Shown here in pieces: positions 26,362 through 35,404 of a DNA stretch of 64,000 nt. The stretch is taken from the NCBI GenBank assembly GCA_040223615.1, contig JAVKFY010000077.1:1-64000 (forward strand), given 5' to 3'. The stretch's first letter is position 1; every line of letters starts with the position of its first letter. Source of the stretch: JAVKFY01 sp040223615. GTDB lineage: Bacteria; Pseudomonadota; Alphaproteobacteria; GCA-2731375. A model generated the notes under the pieces. It worked only from the letters and a program-made list of their open reading frames with translations, did no database searches and was not told where the DNA came from. The position numbers and the translations under genes are program-made.

Positions 26362-27263
26362 AGCAGCGCCGCCAGTGCAGTCAGGCCAGCGACCGTCGCC
26401 TGCTCGGCATCGACGGTGACGGTGACGGTGGCAGCACCGCGCGCGGCCAAGGCGACCTCGTACAACCGGCAAAGCGCCGGATCGCCGACCAGGATGACCT
26501 CGCTGGCGTCGCCGGCCAGCGCGGCGACCTCGTGGCCGATCAGCAGCCCGCTCAGGAAAGCGCTGGCGGCGGCCGCGTCCATGCCCTCGCGCAACGGCCG
26601 GGTGCGGGCGGCGAACAGGTGGTGCAGCAGGCCGCCGGGCCGGCCGGCCCAGGCCAGCCCTTCCGCGAAGGCGTGCGCGCCGGGCTCGATCTCACCGTCG
26701 ATCGTGGTCGCCGCCAGCAGGCTGTACTGGCGCAACGTGGCGAACACCTCGCCGGTCATCGCCGTGGCGAACCCAGCGATCGCGCCATCGGCGACACGCA
26801 CCCACTTGCTGTGCGTGCCGGGCAGACAGACCAATGCATCGGTCGCGCCGGCGGCGCTCTCGGACTGGCCGGCGTGCTGTTGCGCCCCGAACACCTGAAC
26901 TTCCTCGCCGCGCAGCACGTCGGGGGCGCCGCTGGCCGCCACGGTCGCCAGGCCGGGCACGATGTGGGCGTCGGCGACCCCGGGCACCGGCGTCAGCGCG
27001 CCGGCCAGGTCGGCCAGCCGCGCCGGGCAAGCGGCATAGGCGGCCTCGACCCAGCCCTGGCGGCTGCCGACCATGCCGGAGAGCAGCACCGGCGCCGGGC
27101 GCCACCCGGCGGTGAGTTCGTCGAAGCTGGCGCGGAAGTCGCGCGGCCCGCTGTAGCTGGCCAGCCCGCGCGCGAGACGCCGACGCTCGCTGACCGAGCC
27201 GGCCCCGTCCAGCCGGTAGGCCCGGATGGTGCTGGTCCCCCAGTCGATCAGGATGCTGGCCAC
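26358..27263 (-). CDS. dgoK: 2-dehydro-3-deoxygalactonokinase
   Basis: 301 residues from GTG 27263, chosen for an AGAGGA about nine bases upstream; an earlier GTG at 27281 would add six residues. DgoK marks are ILIDWGTSTIRAYRLD at the N-terminus, LLSGMVGSRQGWVEAAYAACP, VCLPGTHSKWVRV and AMTGEVFATLRQYSLL. It phosphorylates KDGal on O6 with ATP. Coupled to dgoA by overlap. The galactonate dehydratase and regulator usually next to this pair are not in the window. Confidence 0.9.
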   Translation of the reverse strand: MASILIDWGTSTIRAYRLDGAGSVSERRRLARGLASYSGPRDFRASFDELTAGWRPAPVLLSGMVGSRQGWVEAAYAACPARLADLAGALTPVPGVADAHIVPGLATVAASGAPDVLRGEEVQVFGAQQHAGQSESAAGATDALVCLPGTHSKWVRVADGAIAGFATAMTGEVFATLRQYSLLAATTIDGEIEPGAHAFAEGLAWAGRPGGLLHHLFAARTRPLREGMDAAAASAFLSGLLIGHEVAALAGDASEVILVGDPALCRLYEVALAARGAATVTVTVDAEQATVAGLTALAALL

Positions 27264-27331
27264 GCGCCCGGTTCCTCTCACGCCCCTGGCCCGGCATTAT
27301 AGCGGCTGCGCAACGCTTCGGGGGCTGGCTC

Positions 27332-27571
27332 GTGATCGGACTGCTGCAACTGGTGATCGTGGTAGCGGTCGCTGCCGGCGCCTTCTTCGGCGTGACGAGC
27401 TGTTCGGAGACGTTGATCGCCGAAGGCTACATGCGCGATGAGGCCGACCGGCCGATGATCTACGGCATCTTCGCGGCGGTCGCCGGGGCGATGGCGGCCT
27501 GGGCCGCGGCCGCGGCGCTGTTCGGCAGGAAGAAGTCACCGGCGCAAGACGCAGACGCGCCGGACAGCTAA
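27332..27571 (+). CDS. Small two-helix membrane protein
   Basis: 79 residues from GTG 27332 behind a G-rich stretch. Hydrophobic segments at about 3-21 and 42-63, with a Cys-containing TSCSE after the first helix and a charged Lys/Asp tail. No known family. Its TAA overlaps the stop of the convergent membrane-protein gene. Confidence 0.55.
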   Translation: MIGLLQLVIVVAVAAGAFFGVTSCSETLIAEGYMRDEADRPMIYGIFAAVAGAMAAWAAAAALFGRKKSPAQDADAPDS

Positions 27572-28641
27572 GCCGCGTCGTCCGCTTCGATCACCAGCAC
27601 GTGGATGAAGCGGTAGATCCAGTCGGCCGCATCCGACGCCAGCAGCGGAATCCGCCGTTCGGCGCGGTCCGATTCGATCACCACGGCGGACAGGTCCAGG
27701 GCGGTGCCGAAGCCGCCGCGCTGCTCCTTGCGCACCTGTTCGACGTCGTCGACCGGGAATTCGGTGCGCGCGTAGGTCGTGCCGCCGATCCGGGCGGCGA
27801 CCCGCAACCGGCCATCGGCCAGCGCCACCAGGTGGTTGGCGTGCTGGCGCCAGACGTAAGCCGCCAGCGGCGCCACCAGCGTCAGCAGCGGCCACGGCGT
27901 CCATTCGATCAGCGCGACGATGGCGCCGAGCACCGGAATCGCGAGGCTGATGTAGAAGGCACCGCGCCAGACGATCTCCGGCGGCCGAACCGTGGCGCTG
28001 AGCGGCGCCGCGGCGCTCCAGGCGACGTCCTCGGGCGGCAGGGTGAAGCTGTCCTCCGGCACCTCGCGGCGGCCTTCGCGGGCCAGGTCGCGCAACGACT
28101 TGTCGACGTCGGCGGCCTCGCGGCGCAGCACCTCGCCATTGTCCAGCTCGCGCAGCGCCGGCAGGCCCAGCGCGGCCGCCGCGCCTTCCCAGCAACCGCG
28201 CAGGCCTTTTTCGGTGCGCCGGAACAGAAGCGGTACGGTGCGGTCGGGATCGCGAGCATGCTTCAGGTCGAGGAAATAGACCCGGTGGCTGCTGTTCTTG
28301 GAACGGCGGATCTGCTCGCGCCACATCACGCCCTCGTAGGCGTCGAGCGGCTCGGTCCAGCGGTCCTTGCCACGGGTCCGCGCGACGCCGGTGCGGTCGA
28401 CCGTGAAGCCGAGCTTCTTGTAGCGGCCGAGCACGCGCAGCAGCACTTCCAGCAGCACGATGCCGCCGAGGCCCGCGCCGGCCCCCAATATGGCGCTGTC
28501 CTTGTCACCGTCGAGATACGAGGTGGCGGCGAAGATACCGGCGAAGACCAGCACCACGAACTGGAAGAACCGGCCCAGCGCCCAGCTCCGCTCGTGGCGC
28601 ACCTCGATCGGCAGCGTGGCGAAGTGATCGCGTGTCAGCAT
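27568..28641 (-). CDS. Membrane protein with PH-like C-terminal region, unknown
   Basis: 357 residues. Hydrophobic segments near 27-43, 51-69, 228-247 and 249-266. Between and after them are soluble parts: a region around KLGFTVDRTGVARTRGKDRW and a terminal one, RLRVAARIGGTTYARTEFPV and TALDLSAVVIESDRAERRIPLL, which looks like the PH-like folds seen in DUF-type bacterial membrane proteins. No catalytic motif. Monocistronic by position. Confidence 0.72.
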   Translation of the reverse strand: MLTRDHFATLPIEVRHERSWALGRFFQFVVLVFAGIFAATSYLDGDKDSAILGAGAGLGGIVLLEVLLRVLGRYKKLGFTVDRTGVARTRGKDRWTEPLDAYEGVMWREQIRRSKNSSHRVYFLDLKHARDPDRTVPLLFRRTEKGLRGCWEGAAAALGLPALRELDNGEVLRREAADVDKSLRDLAREGRREVPEDSFTLPPEDVAWSAAAPLSATVRPPEIVWRGAFYISLAIPVLGAIVALIEWTPWPLLTLVAPLAAYVWRQHANHLVALADGRLRVAARIGGTTYARTEFPVDDVEQVRKEQRGGFGTALDLSAVVIESDRAERRIPLLASDAADWIYRFIHVLVIEADDAA

Positions 28642-28809
28642 GGCGGCGGCCTTTGGCTGGCCTGTCGGCGCGGCTACAGTGGCCTGGCGAGCATAGCAAA
28701 GGCCGCCGCGACGGCATCCGTCCTTGCCGTCGCTGGTCGCTGCGAGACGGCTTCGATTGACATTTCAAACGTGATCGACTGACATTTCCTGAACAGCGGA
28801 GGGCAAATC

Positions 28810-29823
28810 ATGCGCGCCGTCGTCGCCTACGGGCACGGTGATCTGGACGACCTGAAGTACGAAACCGGCTACCGCGATCCGGAGCCGGGCGCCGACGAGG
28901 TGATCCTGCGGGTGCGCGCCTGCTCGATGAACTACCACGACCTGTTCACGCTGCGCGGCATGCCGGGGATCAAGATCGGCTTCCCTCGGATCATGGGCAT
29001 CGACGTCGCCGGCGACGTCGCCGCGTTGGGCAAGGACGTCGCCGGCTGGAAGGTCGGCGACCGGGTCTGCGTCGACCCGATCGACCGGCACGGCAAGTTC
29101 GCCATGATCGGCGAGACCCGCGACGGCGGCCTGGCGGAATATGTCGCGGTCAAGCACTACCAGATGATCGCCCTGCCCGCCGACGTCAGCTACGAAGCCG
29201 GCGCGGCGCTGCCCACCGCCTACGGCACGGCACACCGCATGATGCTGGAGCGCGGCCAGATCAAGGCCGGCGAGAAGGTGCTGGTGCTGGGCGCCAGCGG
29301 CGGCGTCGGCACCTGCTGCGTGCAGCTCGCCAAGCAGGCCGGCTGCGAGGTCATCGCGGCGGCCAGCACGGAAGAGAAGCTGGAGAAGCTGAAAGGCATC
29401 GGCGCCGACCACGGCATCAACTACGCCTCCACCGACTTCACCAAGGCCATTCACGAGATGTACGGCAAGCCGCGCATCTTCGGCGAAGGCGGCGTCGACG
29501 TGATCGTCAACTTCACCGGCGGCGATACCTGGGTAGCGTCGCTGAAGGCGCTGAGCCGTGGCGGCCGGATGCTGACCTGCGGCGCCACCGCCGGCTACAG
29601 CCCGCAGACCGACATCCGCTACATCTGGACCTTCGAGCATGACATCAAGGGCTCCAACGGCTGGTCGGTGAGCGATATCGAGGCGCTGCTGGCGATGTGC
29701 CAGGACGGCCGCCTGACGCCGGTGATCGACCGCACGCTGCCGTTGACCGAGGGCCGCGAGGCGTTTCGCGTGCTCGACGACCGCGAGGTGTTCGGCAAAG
29801 TGATCGTCTCGCCGGACGCCTAG
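28810..29823 (+). CDS. Zinc-type MDR alcohol dehydrogenase / quinone oxidoreductase
   Basis: 337 residues. GROES-like half with GADEVILRVRACSMNYHDL and the cofactor-binding VLVLGASGGVGTCCVQLAKQAG (GxGxxG type). The structural zinc cysteine lobe is absent and the catalytic Cys is replaced by Ser-Met in CSMNYHDL, so it fits the zinc-free quinone oxidoreductase branch or an enoyl reductase. GGAGG lies seven bases before the ATG. Followed 112 bases later by the TRAP transporter operon; could act on the transported substrate. Confidence 0.87.
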   Translation: MRAVVAYGHGDLDDLKYETGYRDPEPGADEVILRVRACSMNYHDLFTLRGMPGIKIGFPRIMGIDVAGDVAALGKDVAGWKVGDRVCVDPIDRHGKFAMIGETRDGGLAEYVAVKHYQMIALPADVSYEAGAALPTAYGTAHRMMLERGQIKAGEKVLVLGASGGVGTCCVQLAKQAGCEVIAAASTEEKLEKLKGIGADHGINYASTDFTKAIHEMYGKPRIFGEGGVDVIVNFTGGDTWVASLKALSRGGRMLTCGATAGYSPQTDIRYIWTFEHDIKGSNGWSVSDIEALLAMCQDGRLTPVIDRTLPLTEGREAFRVLDDREVFGKVIVSPDA

Positions 29824-29935
29824 ACGTTGCGCATCCGCCCAAGGCCTGCTGTGATGCTGGCCCAAGGGTCGCGATAAAACAAAAAACGAGGAAGCCGAAG
29901 CGTTCCGCTTACCGACCGACGAGGGAGACTTGAGA

Positions 29936-31003
29936 ATGAAGATGCTTAAGGGCCTGGCCCTGGCCGCCGCCGTGGCGACCAGCGCGAGCGCCGCGCAGGC
30001 GGCGGAGTTCAACTGGCGCGTCGCCAACTTCGACAAGGAAACCGGCGCCTACTGGAACAACTTCATCCTGCCCTTCGTGGGCTACGTGGAGCAGTTCACC
30101 GATGGCCGCGTGAAACTCGACCCGCTGCCGGGCGGCACGCTGGGCAACATCTTCAAGATCTACGAGCAGGTCGACGACGGTCTGGTCGAGATGGCGGTGA
30201 TGCCGCCGGCCTTCCTGGGCACCAAGGACCCGACCAACGCGATGGTGCTCGGTTTCCCCAGCGGCCTGGGCGTCGATTCGTTCATCACCTGGTTGTACTA
30301 CGGCGGCGGCGAGGACCTGCTGCGCGGGCATCGCGCGGACCGCATGAAGATGCATTCCTTCGTGGTCGGCGCCGGCCCGTCGGAATTCTTCGCCCACAGC
30401 CACATTCCGGTGACCAAGGTCGAGGATCTGAAGAACGCCAAGTACCGCACGCTGGGCAACTGGGCCGCGATCGTGAAGTCCGCCTTCGGCGCCTCGCCGA
30501 CGACGGTGCCGGGGCCGGAGATCTACGGCATGCTGGAGAAGCGCGGCATCGACATGACCGAATACTCCACGCCGTCGGAGAACATGAAGCTGGGCTACCA
30601 GGAGGTCGCCGAGTACATCATCTATCCGGGCATCCACGCCGGCGCCTGGGCGTTCGAGGGCGTGGTGAAGCTCGACAAGTGGGCCGAGCTGCCGGAGGAT
30701 CTGCAGAAGAAGATCGAGCTGGCCGGGCGCCTGGCGACTTATGAGGGCCTGCAGCGCTTCATCGCCGCCGACCTGGACGCGATGGACAAGCTGTCCAAGG
30801 GCAAGAACAAGTTCATCCAGCTCAGCCCTGAATTCCAGCAGGCATCGCAGGACGCCGCGCGCGCCTGGGCCAAGGACGTCGCGGCAAAGGCCGCGGCCGA
30901 CGGCAACCCGTGGCCGGAGAAGATCATCGCCTCGATCACGTCCTTCCAGGACAAGTATCGGGCGAACTCGAAGTACATGGTGGTCGACCACCGCGACAAG
31001 TAG
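29936..31003 (+). CDS. dctP: TRAP transporter substrate-binding protein DctP type
   Basis: 355 residues from ATG 29936, chosen for GGGAG eight bases upstream; a TTG six bases earlier is in frame. The signal peptide ends at Ala-x-Ala-Ala near residue 22. The mature part has the DctP pattern: LDPLPGGTLGNIFKIYEQVDDG, DGLVEMAVMPPAF, and YRTLGNWAAIVKSAFGASPT where the substrate-carboxylate Arg is expected. It captures an organic acid in the periplasm for the two membrane subunits encoded next. Confidence 0.9.
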   Translation: MKMLKGLALAAAVATSASAAQAAEFNWRVANFDKETGAYWNNFILPFVGYVEQFTDGRVKLDPLPGGTLGNIFKIYEQVDDGLVEMAVMPPAFLGTKDPTNAMVLGFPSGLGVDSFITWLYYGGGEDLLRGHRADRMKMHSFVVGAGPSEFFAHSHIPVTKVEDLKNAKYRTLGNWAAIVKSAFGASPTTVPGPEIYGMLEKRGIDMTEYSTPSENMKLGYQEVAEYIIYPGIHAGAWAFEGVVKLDKWAELPEDLQKKIELAGRLATYEGLQRFIAADLDAMDKLSKGKNKFIQLSPEFQQASQDAARAWAKDVAAKAAADGNPWPEKIIASITSFQDKYRANSKYMVVDHRDK

Positions 31004-31060
31004 CAGTGGTCTCGGGCGGCGCCCGTCTCGCGCGGGCGCCGGTCGCCACACCATGAGTCA

Positions 31061-31636
31061 ATGAGTCATCCAACTCACGTCCTGCGGGACCGCGTGCTGC
31101 CGGCGCTCGACCGGGTCGGCGGTGTGTTCGGCCACGTCGCCATGGCGATGATCGTGCTGCTGATCGTCGCCATGATCTACGAGGTCGTCGCGCGGAAAGT
31201 GTTCAACGCGCCGACCATGTGGGCGATCACCGTCTCCTACATGTTCAACGGCACGTTGTTCCTGATCGGCGCCGCGTTCACGCTGCACGCCAACCAGCAT
31301 GTGCGGATCGACTTCCTGTCGACGCGGCTGCCGTTGCGCGTCCAGCACCTGGCCAACGCCGCCTTCTACATCGTGCTGTTCATGCCGGCGCTGGGCGTGG
31401 CCACCTGGTTCTCCTCGATCAAGGCGTGGGACGCCTATGTCGACGGCGAGCTTGAGGCGATGAGCGCGTGGGAGCCGCTGATCTGGCCGTTCCTGGCCGG
31501 CATCGCGCTCGGGCTGGCGAGCTTCCTGCTGCAAGTGCTGGTCGAGACCGTGCGTCACCTGATCGGCCTGTGGGACCCGACGCTGGTGCCCGGTCCGTCG
31601 GCGAACGACGCGCCGGCCGCCTCGATGGAAGGCTGA
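31061..31636 (+). CDS. dctQ: TRAP transporter small permease DctQ type
   Basis: 191 residues with four membrane helices at about 22-42, 56-76, 97-120 and 140-162. The family tract HVRIDFLSTRLP after the second helix is present. It pairs with the large permease encoded 5 bases downstream. It is coupled to a periplasmic binding protein gene upstream. Confidence 0.9.
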   Translation: MSHPTHVLRDRVLPALDRVGGVFGHVAMAMIVLLIVAMIYEVVARKVFNAPTMWAITVSYMFNGTLFLIGAAFTLHANQHVRIDFLSTRLPLRVQHLANAAFYIVLFMPALGVATWFSSIKAWDAYVDGELEAMSAWEPLIWPFLAGIALGLASFLLQVLVETVRHLIGLWDPTLVPGPSANDAPAASMEG

Positions 31637-31641
31637 CCGCG

Positions 31642-32961
31642 ATGTCGAGCGAGACCATGGCGGCGCTGATGTTCCCGGCGCTGTTCTTCTTCGTGTTCAT
31701 GGGCATCCCGGTGGCCTTCGCGCTGTTCGCCACCGCCTTCCTGATGGCCTTCCCGGTGTTCGAGTTCAAGGCCGGGCTGCAGATCTACGGCGGCATCCAG
31801 CACACCGCCTCGCAGTTCATCCTGTCCGCCGTGCCGCCCTTCGTGTTCATGGGCGTGATGCTGGAGAGCTCGGGCATCGCGGAGCGACTGTTCCGCGCCA
31901 TGCAGGTCTGGCTCGGCAAGCTCAAGGGTGGCGTGGCGCTGGCGACGCTGGGCATGGCCGCGGTGATCGCCGCCTCGACCGGCATCGCCGGCGCGGTCGA
32001 AGTGGTGATCGGGGTGATGGCGATCCCGATCATGATGCGCTACGCCTACTCCAAGGACCTGATCGCCGGCACGATCTGCGCCGGCGGCTCGCTCGGCACC
32101 ATGATCCCGCCCTCCATCGTGGTGGTGATCTACGCCTCGGTCGCCAACCTTTCCGTGGGCAAGCTGTTCGCGGCGGTGCTGCTGCCGGGCATGCTGATGG
32201 TGGCGCTGTTCTTCGGCTACATCTTCGTGCGCACGTGGCTGCGCCCCGACGACGGCCCGCCGGCGCCGGAAGGCACCGAGCTGTCGCTGGCTGAGAAGCT
32301 GAAGGCCACCGCCAGCGGGATCGTGCCGGCCGCCGCCCTGATCGCCGCCGTGCTGGGCGCAATCATCGCCGGCTGGGCGACACCGACGGAAGCCGCCTCG
32401 GTCGGCGCCATCGGCGCGGTGGTGCTGACGATCTTCTACCGGCGCTTCTCATGGACGGTGCTGTACGACACGCTGCGCCGGACGTTGGCGATCAACTGCA
32501 TGATCCTGCTGATCGTGGTCGGCGGGAACCTGTTCGCCGGCATCTTCCGGCTGCACGGCGGCAACCGGCTGGTCGACGACATCGTCGCGATGCTGAACCT
32601 GCCGCCGTCGGGCGTGCTGGCGCTGCTGCTGGTGCTGGTGTTCATCGCCGGCTTCATCCTGGACTGGGTCTCGGTGGTGCTGATCACGCTGCCGGTGTTC
32701 CTGCCGCTGCTGGCGGCGATGGACGCCGATCCGATCTGGTTCGCGGTGCTGATGATCGTGGTGATCCAGACCAGCTACCTGACACCGCCGATGGCACCGT
32801 CGATCTTCTACCTGCGCTCGATCGCGCCGCCGGAGATCGGCTACGGCGACATGTACAAGGGCGTCGCACCGTTCATCGTGTGCCAGGTACTGGTGCTGCT
32901 GGCCGTCGCGCTGTTCCCGGCGCTGGCGACCTACCTGCCGGCGCAGATGCAAAGCTACTAG
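31642..32961 (+). CDS. dctM: TRAP transporter large permease DctM type
   Basis: 439 residues from ATG 31642. About twelve hydrophobic segments; signature blocks are GIPVAFALFATAF, AASTGIAGAVEVVIGVMAIP, the cation-site-like GGSLGTMIPPSIVVVIYA, AGWATPTEAASVGAIGAVV, and QTSYLTPPMAPSIFYLR. It uses the sodium gradient to drive uptake. The gene order binding protein, small, large matches a complete TRAP system. Confidence 0.93.
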   Translation: MSSETMAALMFPALFFFVFMGIPVAFALFATAFLMAFPVFEFKAGLQIYGGIQHTASQFILSAVPPFVFMGVMLESSGIAERLFRAMQVWLGKLKGGVALATLGMAAVIAASTGIAGAVEVVIGVMAIPIMMRYAYSKDLIAGTICAGGSLGTMIPPSIVVVIYASVANLSVGKLFAAVLLPGMLMVALFFGYIFVRTWLRPDDGPPAPEGTELSLAEKLKATASGIVPAAALIAAVLGAIIAGWATPTEAASVGAIGAVVLTIFYRRFSWTVLYDTLRRTLAINCMILLIVVGGNLFAGIFRLHGGNRLVDDIVAMLNLPPSGVLALLLVLVFIAGFILDWVSVVLITLPVFLPLLAAMDADPIWFAVLMIVVIQTSYLTPPMAPSIFYLRSIAPPEIGYGDMYKGVAPFIVCQVLVLLAVALFPALATYLPAQMQSY

Positions 32962-32970
32962 AGGGATTCG

Positions 32971-34536
32971 ATGAGCGACCCGAGGACGACCAATCTCGGC
33001 TACTGGATGAGCGAGGCGGCGGCGCGCGACCCCGACGCCGTGGCGATCATCGACCTGTTCGGCGAGCAAGAGCGGGTCGTCACCTACGGCGAGCTGGAGG
33101 CGCGGCTGGACCGCGTCGCCGGCGCACTGCTGGCGGCGGGCTTGCAGACCGGCGACCGGGTGATCCTGTCCTGCGGCAACCGGGTCGAGTTCGTCGAGGC
33201 GATGTTCGGCGCGATGCGCGCCGGCGTGGTGCCGGTGCCGGTGAACACGCGCCAGGGCGCGGCGGTGCTGGACTACATCGCGGAGAATTGCGGCGCGGTC
33301 GGCGCCATTGCCGAGCCCGCCGCGAACGCCCACATCCCCGAGATCGCAAACGCGCGGAACCTGAAGCTCAAGCTCGCCATCGGCGGCGACGCCGGCACCG
33401 CCGGCTGGGATGACTTCGCGACGGCGCGCGACGCCGCCGAACCGGCCGCGCCGCCGGCCCTGCCCGACGACGCACTGTGCTTCCTGTCCTACACCTCGGG
33501 ATCGACCGGGCGTCCGAAGGGCGTGCCGCTGACCCACGCCGGGCAGATCTGGTGGCTGCGCTGCTTCCTGGAGAACTGGCCGCCAGCGCCGGGCACGCGC
33601 AACCTGGTGGCGGTGCCGCTGTACCACAAGAACGCGATGGCCGGCGCGGTGAAGCCGCGGCTGGCCAGCGGCGGCTCCTTCGTGCTGATGCCGGAGTTCA
33701 AGGCGCGCCCGTTCCTGGAGGCCGCGGCCAAGTACAAGGTCACCGGTATCGGCGGCGTGCCGACGGTGTTCACGCTGCTGCTGGAGGAGACCGACCTGCT
33801 GGAGTCGCTCGACCTGTCGTCGCTGCAGGTCGCCGTGGTCGGCTCGGCACCGGTGCACGAGCAGCTCGAACAGGACATGGCCGACAAGCTCGGGGTCGAG
33901 GTGATGCAAAGCTACGGCCTGACCGAGGGCGGCCCGGTGATGCTCGGGCCGCCGCTGGACGGCCGGCCGATCCCGCGCGGCTCGGCCGGCGTCGCCTGGC
34001 CGGAGGGCGAGGTCAAGCTGGTGAACAGCGCTGGCGAGGACGACCCGCACGACGGCGAGCTGTGGGTGAAGAATCCCGGCGTCGCCCCCGGCTATCTCGA
34101 CCTGCCGGAGGTCAACAAACAACGCTATGTCGACGGCTGGCTGCGCACCGGCGACCTGTTCCACTGCGACGACGACGGCTTCTACTTCTTCCGCGGCCGG
34201 GTCGACGACATGTTCAACTGCGGTGGCGAGAACGTGTATCCGAAGGAGGTGGAGAACCTTCTGCTCAGCCACCCCGACGTGGTCGATGCCTGCGTGGTGG
34301 CGCTGGAGCATCGCTCCAAGGGCCAGGCGCCGGCCGCGCTGGTGGTGCTGCGCGAGGGGGCCACGGCCGACGAGGCCGCGCTGAAAACCTTCACGCTGCA
34401 GAACGGGCCGGCCTACGCGCATCCGCGCCGGCTGCTGCTGAGCGACGAACCGCTGCCGCTGACCGGCGCGCGCAAGGTCGACCGGTCCGGCATCGCCAGG
34501 GCCCTGGCGGACAAGCTCGGCGTGTTGGGGGATTGA
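32971..34536 (+). CDS. AMP-dependent acyl-CoA synthetase
   Basis: 521 residues, 9 bases behind dctM. The adenylation core is complete: LSYTSGSTGRPKGVPLTH (P-loop), QSYGLTEGGPVM, GWLRTGDLFHCDDDGFYFFRGR, and the C-terminal PLTGARKVDRSGI with the catalytic lysine. It activates a carboxylate, most likely the acid imported by the TRAP system, to the CoA thioester. Confidence 0.92.
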   Translation: MSDPRTTNLGYWMSEAAARDPDAVAIIDLFGEQERVVTYGELEARLDRVAGALLAAGLQTGDRVILSCGNRVEFVEAMFGAMRAGVVPVPVNTRQGAAVLDYIAENCGAVGAIAEPAANAHIPEIANARNLKLKLAIGGDAGTAGWDDFATARDAAEPAAPPALPDDALCFLSYTSGSTGRPKGVPLTHAGQIWWLRCFLENWPPAPGTRNLVAVPLYHKNAMAGAVKPRLASGGSFVLMPEFKARPFLEAAAKYKVTGIGGVPTVFTLLLEETDLLESLDLSSLQVAVVGSAPVHEQLEQDMADKLGVEVMQSYGLTEGGPVMLGPPLDGRPIPRGSAGVAWPEGEVKLVNSAGEDDPHDGELWVKNPGVAPGYLDLPEVNKQRYVDGWLRTGDLFHCDDDGFYFFRGRVDDMFNCGGENVYPKEVENLLLSHPDVVDACVVALEHRSKGQAPAALVVLREGATADEAALKTFTLQNGPAYAHPRRLLLSDEPLPLTGARKVDRSGIARALADKLGVLGD

Positions 34537-34546
34537 GGAGAGTAAG

Positions 34547-34972
34547 ATGAGCGACGAAGCGCTGACCGTGGACCAGATCAACGCGATGCTCGGCAAGTCG
34601 CCGTTCATCTCGTTCATGAACCTGACCTGCACCGGGATCGACCTCGACGCCGGGCCGTCGATCTCGATGACCATGCCGATGCGCCCGGAATTCGAGCGCG
34701 GACCCGGCAGCAACCAGTTCCACGGCGGCCCGATCGCGTCGTTCATCGACACCGTCGGCGACTACGCACTGGTGGTCGGCCTGAAGGCCGGCGTTCCGAC
34801 GATCAACTTCCGCGTCGACTATCTGCGACCCGCCTTCGGTCCGTCGATCCGCGGCACCGCCACCGTCCGCCGGGCCGGCCGCACCGTCGGCGTGGTCGAC
34901 ATCGACGTGTGGGACGCCAACGACAAGCTGGTCGCCGTCGGCCGCGGCACCTACTCCATCACGCCGGGCTAA
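34547..34972 (+). CDS. PaaI-type hotdog thioesterase
   Basis: 141 residues. The hotdog-fold motif SNQFHGGPIASFIDTVGDYAL has the HGG block with the active-site region; INFRVDYLRPAF and GVVDIDVWDANDKLVAVGRGTY follow. It hydrolyses acyl-CoA thioesters, probably as a release or clean-up step for the synthetase encoded 10 bases upstream. Its stop overlaps the stop of the convergent phage holin gene. Confidence 0.88.
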   Translation: MSDEALTVDQINAMLGKSPFISFMNLTCTGIDLDAGPSISMTMPMRPEFERGPGSNQFHGGPIASFIDTVGDYALVVGLKAGVPTINFRVDYLRPAFGPSIRGTATVRRAGRTVGVVDIDVWDANDKLVAVGRGTYSITPG

Positions 34973-35366
34973 GTTCGGTCGCGCTGGCCGAGGATCTTCT
35001 CGGCGCTGCGGCCGGCGATGTAGCCGCCGACGCCGATGTTGAGCAGCGCCCAGGCGCCCTGCGGCAGGTCCAGGGTCGGCAGCGCCAGCCCGAGCGCGCG
35101 GGCGTAGGGCGCGGCGACGTAGTTGTTGAACAAGATCAGCACGAAGCAGAGCATCAGCAGCGGACGCCAGTTGCGCTGCAGCCAGCTCTCGCCTTGCGCC
35201 TCGGCGACGATCACCGCCTGCGCGGCGGCCAGCGCGCCCTGGTGCGCGGTGATCAGTTCGCGGGTGATGTCGGCTTCGATGCGCCGGCCTCGTCGGGGTC
35301 CGGGAACAGGCGATTGATGACCTGCCCGATCAGGGGCAGCACCGCGGTCAGCACGGGCAACGCCAT
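34969..35366 (-). pseudogene. 3TM holin gene with single-base frameshift
   Basis: Starting at ATG 35366, the frame reads MALPVLTAVLPLIGQVINRL, FPDPDEAGASK, then runs out of phase near 35274. One base back, the sequence continues as ADITRELITAHQGALAAAQ and on through AEAQGESWLQRNWRPLL and two membrane helices to the TAG at 34969. A single missing base (probably a G in AAGGCC reduced to AAGCC) restores one continuous protein that fits the GTA/phage three-helix holin family. The local sequence is not a good slippery site. A sequencing error cannot be excluded. Confidence 0.7.
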
Positions 35367-35404
35367 GCGTCGGTCTCCTTGTCAGCGATGTGAACGGATG
35401 GTGG

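Noticed and set aside
32449..34752. 767-codon minus-strand open frame under the TRAP and synthetase genes
   Set aside because: Antisense shadow with His/Arg/Gln-rich composition; the plus-strand genes have complete family motifs.
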